Shown here one piece after another: positions 43,686-51,398 of a DNA stretch of 64,000 bases (positions within the stretch are counted from its first letter, which is position 1; every line of letters begins with the position of its first letter). The position numbers were made by a program, and so were the translations under genes. This stretch comes from Psychromarinibacter sp048262455. GTDB lineage: Bacteria; Pseudomonadota; Alphaproteobacteria; Rhodobacterales; Rhodobacteraceae. The stretch lies in the NCBI GenBank assembly GCA_048262455.1, contig JBLXFD010000012.1, positions 47,103 through 111,102 of the forward strand, given 5' to 3'. A model generated the notes under the pieces. The model searched no databases. It saw only the letters and a program-made list of their open reading frames with translations, and was not told where the DNA came from.

Positions 43686-43759
43686 CGGTTCCTCCACTCC
43701 GCTGGCCCCGGCCGCGGGGGCGGCGGGGCCGGTTCTTGAAATGCCCGGGCGCCGGCGTC

Positions 43760-44527
<768 letters not shown>

Positions 44528-44561
44528 CGGCGGTCCTTCCGGAACTCTTGCAAGGCGGGGG

Positions 44562-45320
44562 TCAGGCGGCGGCTTCGCCGAGGTAGGCCTCGCGCACCTT
44601 GGGGTGGCCCTTGATGTTCTGCGGCGTGTCCTCGACCAGCGGCCGGCCCTGGGCCAGCACGGTGATGCGCTGGGCGAGGCTGAAGACCACGTGCATGTCA
44701 TGCTCGATGATGCACATGGTGATGTCGCGCTTGTCGTGGATCTCCTTCAGCAGGTCGATCGTGTTGTTGGTGTCGGCCCGGGCCATGCCGGCGGTGGGCT
44801 CGTCCAGCAGCAGCAGGCGCGGCTGCTGCACCAGGCACATCGCCATCTCCAGCCGCCGCTTGTCGCCGCGCGACAACGACGAGGCCAGCATCGAGCGCTT
44901 GTTCAGCATGTTCACGTCGGCCAGCATCTGGTCGGCCTGGTCGATGATCTCTCCCTCGCGCTCCACCCGTTCCAGCGCGTGCATGCGGAAGGACCCGTCG
45001 CGCTTGGCGAAGCAGGGGATCAGCACGTTCTCCAGCACCGTCAGGTCGGCGAAGATCTCCGGCGTCTGGAACACGCGGCTGATGCCCATCTGGTTGATCT
45101 CGTGCGGCTTGCGCCCCAGCACCGACTGGCCGTTGAACAGCACCGACCCGGTGTCGGGGATCAGCCGGCCGACGAGGCAGTTCAGCAGCGTCGACTTGCC
45201 TGCCCCGTTCGGCCCAATGATGGCGTGGACCGACTGGTCGGCGACCGAGAGGTTCACGTCCCCCAGCGCCTGCAGCCCGCCGAAGCGCTTGTTGACGCCC
45301 TTTACCTCGAGAATGCCCAT
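44562..45320 (-). CDS. Branched-chain amino acid-type ABC transporter ATP-binding protein LivG
   Basis: A 252-residue ATPase with Walker A 'IGPNGAGKSTLLNCLVG', 'SRVFQTPEIFADLTVLENV' and Walker B 'LLLLDEPTAGMA'. The signature loop reads 'SLSRGDKRRLEMAM', with Arg in place of the first Gly of LSGG, a change that is common in LivG-like proteins of urea/amide transporters. The frame is open far upstream through livM, but ATG 45320 with AGGAGA-like spacing gives the normal start 'MGILEVKGVNKRFGG'. Eleven bases from livM. Confidence 0.92.
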   Translation of the reverse strand: MGILEVKGVNKRFGGLQALGDVNLSVADQSVHAIIGPNGAGKSTLLNCLVGRLIPDTGSVLFNGQSVLGRKPHEINQMGISRVFQTPEIFADLTVLENVLIPCFAKRDGSFRMHALERVEREGEIIDQADQMLADVNMLNKRSMLASSLSRGDKRRLEMAMCLVQQPRLLLLDEPTAGMARADTNNTIDLLKEIHDKRDITMCIIEHDMHVVFSLAQRITVLAQGRPLVEDTPQNIKGHPKVREAYLGEAAA

Positions 45321-45331
45321 GGTTCGCTCTC

Positions 45332-46543
45332 CTATTCGGCGGGGTTGCGCTGCGCCGCGGCCTCGGCCTCGGCCGAGCCTGCGGGCGCGTTGCGGTCGCG
45401 GCGGCGGAACACGAAGCGGCCGATCCGCTGGCCGCCCTCCACCAGCCCGCCGGGCAGGAAGATCACCACCAGCATGAACAGCAGGCCCAGCGTCAGGTGC
45501 CAGCCCTTGCCGACGAAGGGGTGCACGATCGTGACCATGAAGTCGGCCATGCCGTCGGGCATCCAGCTGAACCAGCCGTACAGGACGTTGTCGTTGATCT
45601 TCGAAAAGATGTTCTCGAAGTACTTGATGAAGCCCGCGCCCAGCACCGGGCCCACCAGCGTGCCGGCGCCGCCGAGGATCGTCATCAGCACCACCGCGCC
45701 GCTTTCGGTCCAGAACATCCGCTCTGCCCCCGCAAGCGGGTCCATCGCCGCCAGCAGCCCGCCGGCGAGACCGGCGTACATGCCCGAGATCACGAAGGCC
45801 GCCAACGTATAGGGCCGCGCGTTCAGGCCGGTGTAGTTCATCCGCTGCTGGTTCGATTTCACCGCCCGCAGCATCATCCCGAAGGGCGAGCGGAAGATCT
45901 TCATCGACAGGTAGAACATCACCAGGAAGATCAGCGCGGCGAAGTAGAAGCCGAAGTTGAAGGTAAAGCTCCAGCCGCCCATGCGCAGGAAGATGGTATC
46001 GCTCATTTCCAGCCCGAAGAAGTGGGTGGAACTGGGCGCCCCGGCCCCCGCCAGGTGCTGCGGATCGCTGCCGTAGACCTGCAGCCCGGTCTCGCCGTTG
46101 GTGATCGGCGTCAGCACCGAGTAGGCCAGGCGATAGCACATCTCGGCGAAAGCCAGCGTGAGGATGGAAAAGTAGATCCCCGAGCGGCGCAGCGAGATGT
46201 AGCCGATCACCAGCGCGAACAGCGCCGAGACCACCACCGCCAGGATCAGCCCCGGCAGCACGTTGTAGCTGAGCAGCTTGTACATCCAGACCGTCGCGTA
46301 GGACCCGACCCCCAGGAAGGCCGCGTGGCCGAAGGACAGGTAGCCGGTGAGGCCGAACAGGATGTTGAAGCCCATGGCGAAGATGCCGAAGATCACGAAC
46401 CGCTGCATCAGGTCCGGGTAGCCCGCGTTGAACTGCGCCATCGCCGAGCCTTCGGGGAAGGGCTGCAGGATGAAGGGCATCAGCAGCGTCAGCGCGATCA
46501 TGATCAGAAGGAACGAGAAGTCTTTTTTCGATAGTCCAAGCAT
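45332..46543 (-). CDS. Branched-chain amino acid-type ABC transporter permease LivM
   Basis: A 403-residue permease with about ten hydrophobic segments. LivM marks: 'FGLTGYLSFGHAAFLGVGSYATVW', 'RSPFGMMLRAVKSNQQRMNYTGLN', 'GGLLAAMDPLAGAERMFWTESG', 'TILGGAGTLVGPVLGAGFI'. The C-terminus carries about 40 charged residues after the last helix. Four bases separate it from the livH start region, so the permeases are co-translated. Confidence 0.93.
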   Translation of the reverse strand: MLGLSKKDFSFLLIMIALTLLMPFILQPFPEGSAMAQFNAGYPDLMQRFVIFGIFAMGFNILFGLTGYLSFGHAAFLGVGSYATVWMYKLLSYNVLPGLILAVVVSALFALVIGYISLRRSGIYFSILTLAFAEMCYRLAYSVLTPITNGETGLQVYGSDPQHLAGAGAPSSTHFFGLEMSDTIFLRMGGWSFTFNFGFYFAALIFLVMFYLSMKIFRSPFGMMLRAVKSNQQRMNYTGLNARPYTLAAFVISGMYAGLAGGLLAAMDPLAGAERMFWTESGAVVLMTILGGAGTLVGPVLGAGFIKYFENIFSKINDNVLYGWFSWMPDGMADFMVTIVHPFVGKGWHLTLGLLFMLVVIFLPGGLVEGGQRIGRFVFRRRDRNAPAGSAEAEAAAQRNPAE

Positions 46544-46547
46544 TGTC

Positions 46548-47579
46548 TCAGGCCTCCATCACGCCTTTGCGCCCCAGCAGGCCGCGTGGACGGGTCAGCA
46601 GGATCACGATCGCGATCAGGTAGATGATGATCTGGTCGATCCCCGGCACCAGCGCCTTGACCTCGTTCATCGAGGCAAAGCTTTGCAGGATCCCCAGCAG
46701 GAAACCGGCCGCCACGGCGCCGGGCAGGCTGCCCATCCCGCCGACCACCACCACGACGAAGCTGAGCACGAGGAAGTCCATGCCCATGTGGTAGTTCGGC
46801 GCGAGGATCGGTCCGTACATGACCCCCGCCATCCCGGCCACCGCCGCGGCGATGCCGAACATCAGGGTGAAGCGCCGGTCGATGTTGATGCCCAGCAGCC
46901 CCACCGTCTCGCGGTCGGCCATGCCGGCCCGGACCACCATGCCGAAGGTGGTGAACTGCAGGAAGGCGAAGATCGCCGCGATGATCACCAGCGCGAAGAC
47001 GAAGTAGATCAGCCGCCAGTAGGGATAGATGATCACGTTGGGATCGAACCCCAGCAGCACGCCGAAGTCGAAGGAGCCGATGAAGGCATCGGGGGCGGGG
47101 GTCTGGATCGGGTTGGCGCCGAAGAAGTACTTCACGATCTCCTGCAGCACGATGGCCAGGCCGAAGGTGACGAGGATCTGGTCGGCGTGGGGCCGCTTGT
47201 AGAAGTGCTTGATCAGCCCCCGCTCCATCACGAAGCCGATGATCAGCATCACCGGGATCGCCAGCACGATCGCCAGTGGCACCGACCAGTCTATGATCGT
47301 CGCTCCCATCTCGGGGCCGAACCAGTACTCCGAATAGGGCGTCTGCACCTTCAGCGGGTTGCCGAGGAAATCGGTCCGGGTGTCGTCCACCACCGTGTAG
47401 CTGAGGCTCAGCAGGTTCTGCATCGCGACCGCGCAGAAGGCCCCGATCATGAACAGCGCGCCGTGGGCGAAATTCACCACCCCCAGCGTGCCGAAGATCA
47501 GCGTCAGCCCCAGCGCGATGAGGGCATAGGCGGACCCTTTGTCCAGCCCGTTGAGAATTTGAAGGATAATGGCGTCCAT
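46548..47579 (-). CDS. Branched-chain amino acid-type ABC transporter permease LivH
   Basis: A 343-residue permease with eight or so hydrophobic helices: 'ILQILNGLDKGSAYALIALGLTLIFGTLGVVNFAHGALFMIGAF' region at the start, 'FGMVVRAGMADRETVGLLGINIDR' (the EAA-type coupling segment) and 'VVVVGGMGSLPGAVAAGFLLG'. A periplasmic insertion of about 40 residues after the second helix is longer than in E. coli LivH. A perfect hairpin lies between it and the binding-protein gene. Confidence 0.93.
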   Translation of the reverse strand: MDAIILQILNGLDKGSAYALIALGLTLIFGTLGVVNFAHGALFMIGAFCAVAMQNLLSLSYTVVDDTRTDFLGNPLKVQTPYSEYWFGPEMGATIIDWSVPLAIVLAIPVMLIIGFVMERGLIKHFYKRPHADQILVTFGLAIVLQEIVKYFFGANPIQTPAPDAFIGSFDFGVLLGFDPNVIIYPYWRLIYFVFALVIIAAIFAFLQFTTFGMVVRAGMADRETVGLLGINIDRRFTLMFGIAAAVAGMAGVMYGPILAPNYHMGMDFLVLSFVVVVVGGMGSLPGAVAAGFLLGILQSFASMNEVKALVPGIDQIIIYLIAIVILLTRPRGLLGRKGVMEA

Positions 47580-47635
47580 GGGTCCCGTCCGACTGGAAGA
47601 AGGCGACGGGCCGGCGCCGGGGCCGACCGTCAGGG

Positions 47636-47662
47636 GGACCGGCCGCGCGTGGCGGCCGGTCC
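47636..47662 (-). other. Hairpin between Liv binding-protein and permease genes
   Basis: Eleven perfect pairs GGACCGGCCGC/GCGGCCGGTCC (47636-47646 with 47652-47662), loop of five, directly after the binding-protein gene. No T-run; probably a message-stabilising or attenuating structure. Confidence 0.6.
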
Positions 47663-47673
47663 GTCAGCGCCGG

Positions 47674-49071
47674 TCAGGCGCCGTTGTTGCAGGTGCCCAG
47701 CGAGGCCTCGGCGCCGCCGAACTGCGGGTGGTCCGGCTCGTAGTAGACCTGCGCGGTCGGGGTGACCTCGACGATCTCCAGCGTGTCGTACTCGGTGGTC
47801 GGGTTCTCGTTCCCGCGCACCACCAGCACATCCTTGAAGCACTGGTGATCGGCCTTGCGGTACAGGGTCGGGCCGTTGCCCATGCCGTCGAACCGGAAGC
47901 CGGTGTTCGAGGCAGAGTCGATCCCGTCCAGCGACCCCGTGCTGTCGCCGCCTTCCAGCGCCTCGACCACCGCGCAGGGCTCGAAGCTGCCGGCGCGCTG
48001 CACGGCGTCGGCATAGAGCAGCACCTGGGTATAGCAGGTGTGGGCAGAGTTGGACGGCGGGCGGCCGAACTTCTCGCCGAAGGACTTCACGAAGGCCTTG
48101 GTGCCCTCGTCCTGCAGCTGCCAGTTCCAGTTCATCGACCCCAGCACGCCCTTGATGTTCTCGCCGGCGCCGGCGGCCATCAGCTCCGAGTAGAGCGGTA
48201 CCACGATCTGCAGGTCCTTGCCGTTCACCTGCTTGCCACGCAGGCCGAACTGCACCGCCTGGGTCAGCGAGTTGACCATGTCGCCGCCGTAGTGGTTCAG
48301 GACCAGCACGTCGGCGCCGGAGTTCAGCACCGGCGCGATGTAGGACGAGAAGTCGCCCGCGCCGACCGGGGTCAGCACCGTCTGGGCGGTTTCCCAGCCA
48401 AGCGCCTCGGTGGAGGCGACGATCGATTCCTGCTGGGTCCAACCCCAGGTGTAGTCGGCGGTCAGGTGGTAGGCGCGGCGCTCCTTGCCGAACTCCTTCT
48501 CGAGGATCGGCGCCAGCGCGGCGCCCGACATGTAGGCGTTGAAGAAGTGGCGGAAGCCGTTGGCCTTGCGGTCCTTGCCGGTGGTGTCGTTCGAGTGGGT
48601 CAGACCGGCCATGAAGATGATGCCGGCTTCCTGGCACAGCGCCTGCACCGCGACGGCGGGGCCCGAGGACGAGCCGCCGTTGATCATGATCGCGCCGTCC
48701 TTCTCGATCATCGAGCGGGCGGAGGCGCGCGCGACGTCGGTCTTGGTGGCGGTGTCACCGGTGACGAAGGTGACCTTCTTGCCGAGGATGCCGGTCCCGT
48801 CCAGCGCCTTGGAGGTGAAGGTGTTCAGCATCCCGCCGTCGCCTTCGCCGTTCAGGTGCTGGACCGCCAGCTCCTGCGCCTTCAGCTCGTCGAGGCCTTC
48901 CTCGGCGTAGGGGCCGGTCTGCGGCACGTTGAAGCCCAGGGTCACGGTCGACCCTTTGGGCTCGTTCGTGAAGGCAGAGGCGCGGCTGGTGAAGATCGTC
49001 GGCAGGGCAAGCCCCGCGCCGCCGATCGCACCCGTGCGCAGCACTCCGCGGCGCGTCAGATGTTTGGTCAT
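47674..49071 (-). CDS. ABC transporter substrate-binding protein (type 1 periplasmic-binding fold, Liv/amide type)
   Basis: A 465-residue receptor, longer than LivJ (about 370). The N-terminus 'TRRGVLRTGAIGGAGLALPTIF' has twin arginines for Tat export. The type 1 fold shows 'VTLGFNVPQTGPYAEEGLDELKAQELAVQHLNG', 'KKVTFVTGDTATKTDVARASARSMIEKDGA', 'INGGSSSGPAVAVQALCQEAGIIFMAG' and 'YTWGWTQQESI'. It heads the transporter operon and is divergent from the ScfR-type regulator. With acs at the operon end, a short-chain carboxylate or an amide-linked precursor is plausible. Confidence 0.9.
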   Translation of the reverse strand: MTKHLTRRGVLRTGAIGGAGLALPTIFTSRASAFTNEPKGSTVTLGFNVPQTGPYAEEGLDELKAQELAVQHLNGEGDGGMLNTFTSKALDGTGILGKKVTFVTGDTATKTDVARASARSMIEKDGAIMINGGSSSGPAVAVQALCQEAGIIFMAGLTHSNDTTGKDRKANGFRHFFNAYMSGAALAPILEKEFGKERRAYHLTADYTWGWTQQESIVASTEALGWETAQTVLTPVGAGDFSSYIAPVLNSGADVLVLNHYGGDMVNSLTQAVQFGLRGKQVNGKDLQIVVPLYSELMAAGAGENIKGVLGSMNWNWQLQDEGTKAFVKSFGEKFGRPPSNSAHTCYTQVLLYADAVQRAGSFEPCAVVEALEGGDSTGSLDGIDSASNTGFRFDGMGNGPTLYRKADHQCFKDVLVVRGNENPTTEYDTLEIVEVTPTAQVYYEPDHPQFGGAEASLGTCNNGA

Positions 49072-49204
49072 GAAGTTCCTCCCGTTGCGTAAACGTCGCG
49101 GCGGCCCGGTCTCCTCCCCGGCCGCCTGGCCCTTTTACAGGATGTGCGCATTATGCGGCGCGGCGGGAAAATCCTGCAACAAGTGCCTTGATCCCAACGG
49201 ATTT

Positions 49205-49222
49205 TGTGTAAACAAATACACA
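49205..49222 (+). promoter_or_regulatory. Candidate operator between the Liv/acs operon and the ScfR-type regulator
   Basis: TGTGTA-AACAAA-TACACA, a perfect six-base inverted repeat with a six-base spacer, in the 205-base divergent gap. It lies in an AT-rich island unlike the surroundings ('ATTTTGTGTAAACAAATAC'). Confidence 0.5.
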
Positions 49223-49276
49223 GGGGGCGGGCGCTATCTGTAAATTTATTTTCCGTGCCCGGGGCGGGAGGCGCCT

Positions 49277-50581
49277 TTGACACCGGGACAGCTGACAGGC
49301 AGCCGGATCCGCGCGCGGCGGATGATGCTGGGGATCCGGCAGGCGGCGCTGGCGCGGCAGGTGGGCATCTCCGCCGCCTACCTCAACCTGATCGAGCACA
49401 ACCGCCGCCGCATCGCCGGCAAGCTGCTGGCCGCCGTCGCCCGCGCCCTGAAGACCGAACCCGGCGCGCTGGCGGAAGGCGCCGAGGCGGCGCTGGTGGC
49501 GGACCTGCGAGAGGCCGCTGCGGCGCTGCCCGCGGCGGGGGCAGAGGCCGACGCCGCCGAGGATCTCGCCGGGCGCCTGCCGGGCTGGGCCGCGCTGGTG
49601 GCCGCGCAGCCCCGCCGCGTCCTGCAGCTGGAACAGACGGTGGAGCGGCTGACCGACCGGCTGGCCCACGACCCGCAGCTTTCCGGCGCGCTGCACGAAC
49701 TGCTGTCCTCCGTCACCTCGATCAACGCCGCCGCCTCGATCCTGGTGGAACCGGGCGAGGTGGACCCGGGCTGGCAGCGCCGCTTCCACCGCAACATCCA
49801 CGAGGACGGCCAGCGCCTCGCCCAGGGCACGCAGGCGCTGGTGGACCACCTCGCCGCCACCGGCGACGCCGCCCGCGCCGGCAGCACCCCGCAGGAGGAA
49901 CTGGAGGCCTGGCTGGAACGGCGCGACCACCACCTTGCCGAACTGGAAGGCGACCCGCCCGGCAACCCCGCCGCGCTGCTGCAGGCCGCCCCGCTGCCCG
50001 GCGCGGCAAGCCGGGCGCTGGCCGAGGCCTGGCTGGCGCGCTACGCCGCCGACGCCCGCCACTTGCCGCTCGCCGCCTTCGCCCCGGCAGCCGAGACCGC
50101 GCACCGCGACCCCGCCGCGCTGGCCGCCCGTTTCGGCGCCCCCATGGGCACGGTCCTGCGGCGCCTCGCGGCCCTGCCGACCCCGCCCGGCGCCGGGCGC
50201 ATGGGGCTGGCGATCTGCGACGGCTCCGGCGCCATCACCCTGCGCAAGCAGGTGGAAGGCTTCCCGCTGCCCCGCTTCGGCGCGGCCTGCCCGCTCTGGC
50301 CGCTCTACCAGGCGCTGGCGCGGCCGCTGACCCCGCTGCGCAGGGTGGTCGAGATGGCCGGCCGCGACCGCCGCCGCTTCACCGTCTTCGCGGTGGCCGA
50401 ACCGCGCGGCGCCGCCTCCTTCGACGCGCCGCCGGTGCTGGAGGCGACGATGCTGATCGTGCCAGCCGACCGCATTCCGATCCGCGCCGAAACCCCCGCG
50501 CCGGTCGGCCCCGGCTGCCGGATCTGCCCGCAGCCGGATTGCCCCGCCCGCCGCGAGCCCTCGATCCTCGCCCCGGCCTGA
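49277..50581 (+). CDS. Short-chain acyl-CoA responsive transcriptional regulator (XRE HTH plus DUF2083; ScfR/RamB type)
   Basis: A 434-residue regulator starting at TTG, with GGGAGG seven bases before it. The N-terminal HTH reads 'IRQAALARQVGISAAYLNLIEHNRRRIAGKLLAAVARAL'. The C-terminal DUF2083 part has 'FGAACPLWPLYQALARP' and ends with the family cysteine motif 'GCRICPQPDCPARREP'. Relatives (RamB in corynebacteria, ScfR in alphaproteobacteria) control acetate and propionate genes. It is divergent from the Liv/acs operon, which is its likely target. The middle is unusually Ala/Arg-rich. Confidence 0.88.
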   Translation: MTPGQLTGSRIRARRMMLGIRQAALARQVGISAAYLNLIEHNRRRIAGKLLAAVARALKTEPGALAEGAEAALVADLREAAAALPAAGAEADAAEDLAGRLPGWAALVAAQPRRVLQLEQTVERLTDRLAHDPQLSGALHELLSSVTSINAAASILVEPGEVDPGWQRRFHRNIHEDGQRLAQGTQALVDHLAATGDAARAGSTPQEELEAWLERRDHHLAELEGDPPGNPAALLQAAPLPGAASRALAEAWLARYAADARHLPLAAFAPAAETAHRDPAALAARFGAPMGTVLRRLAALPTPPGAGRMGLAICDGSGAITLRKQVEGFPLPRFGAACPLWPLYQALARPLTPLRRVVEMAGRDRRRFTVFAVAEPRGAASFDAPPVLEATMLIVPADRIPIRAETPAPVGPGCRICPQPDCPARREPSILAPA

Positions 50582-50596
50582 CGCGCCCCTTTCCCA

Positions 50597-50640
50597 TTCT
50601 TCTGGTCCTGAAATATCCCCGCCGGAGGCTCCGCCCCCGC
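50597..50640 (-). repeat. Short element with GGACCAGAAGAA tail (type 2 repeat, copy 2)
   Basis: On the minus strand 'GGATATTTCAGGACCAGAAG' follows a GC-rich CGGAG-CTCCG inverted repeat; the tail matches the element at 28079-28186. It lies between the regulator and the response-regulator gene. Confidence 0.45.
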
Positions 50641-50754
50641 CACCCGCACCGCCGCCGGGCAGCCGCGCCGCCAGTGCCATTTTGACAGCCGCCCGCCCCT
50701 CGGCAATAGTTCCCCGGCGCGGGACAGCCGCGTGACGGGGGGAGGGGACGGCGC

Positions 50755-51123
50755 ATGGCGGGGCGCGTGCTGCTGATCGAGGACGAGCCGAACATCATCC
50801 AGGCCATCGGCTTCATCCTGTCGCGCGAGGGCTGGCGGGTGGACAGCCATGCCGACGGCCGCACCGCGCTGGAGGCGGTGGCGCGCAAGGCGCCCGACCT
50901 GGTGATCCTCGACGTGATGCTGCCGGGCCGCTCGGGCTTCGACATCCTCGCCGACCTGCGCGCCGACCCGGCCACCCAGGCGCTGCCGGTGCTGATGCTC
51001 ACCGCGCGCGGCCAGGCCCGCGACCGCGATCTTGCCGAGCGGATGGGCGCCAGCCGCTTCATGACCAAGCCCTTCTCCAACGCCGAGGTGCTGGAGGCCG
51101 TGCGCCAGCTGGCCGGCCCGTGA
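50755..51123 (+). CDS. Single-domain response regulator
   Basis: A 122-residue receiver domain and nothing else. Phospho-acceptor Asp53 in 'LVILDVMLPGRSG', acidic pair Glu9-Asp10 in 'LLIEDEP', Thr83 in 'LMLTARG' and Lys105 in 'FMTKPFS'. Without an output domain it probably acts by protein contact or as a phosphate relay. It overlaps the next gene by four bases and is two genes before the SSS-histidine kinase, its likely partner. Confidence 0.92.
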   Translation: MAGRVLLIEDEPNIIQAIGFILSREGWRVDSHADGRTALEAVARKAPDLVILDVMLPGRSGFDILADLRADPATQALPVLMLTARGQARDRDLAERMGASRFMTKPFSNAEVLEAVRQLAGP

Positions 51124-51398
51124 GCCGCCGGCCGGTCTTCCTGGAACGACGCGGCTACCGCCGGCGCCGGGTGATGGACGCGGCGCGGGTGCTGCCGGTG
51201 GTCGGGGCCTTCCTGCTGCTGATGCCGCTGCTCTGGGCCGGCGCCCATGGCGGGGTCGCCAGCACCGCCGGCGCGGGCATCTACGTCTTCGCCGTCTGGG
51301 GTGGGCTGATCGGCGCCGCCGGGCTGTTCGCCAGGGCCCTGACCCGCCCGGCGCCGCCCGAGGAGGGGGGCGACACGGGGGAAGGCCGGGGCGGATGA
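51120..51398 (+). CDS. Small membrane protein of unknown function
   Basis: A 92-residue protein with a basic start ('RRPVFLERRGYRRRRVMDAAR') and two hydrophobic helices (about 24-42 and 51-71). The GTG start overlaps the receiver stop and the stop overlaps the kinase start, so it is made in step with both. Its position between a receiver and a transporter-type kinase suggests a helper for sensing or assembly. I do not recognise its family with certainty. Confidence 0.75.
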   Translation: MSRRPVFLERRGYRRRRVMDAARVLPVVGAFLLLMPLLWAGAHGGVASTAGAGIYVFAVWGGLIGAAGLFARALTRPAPPEEGGDTGEGRGG

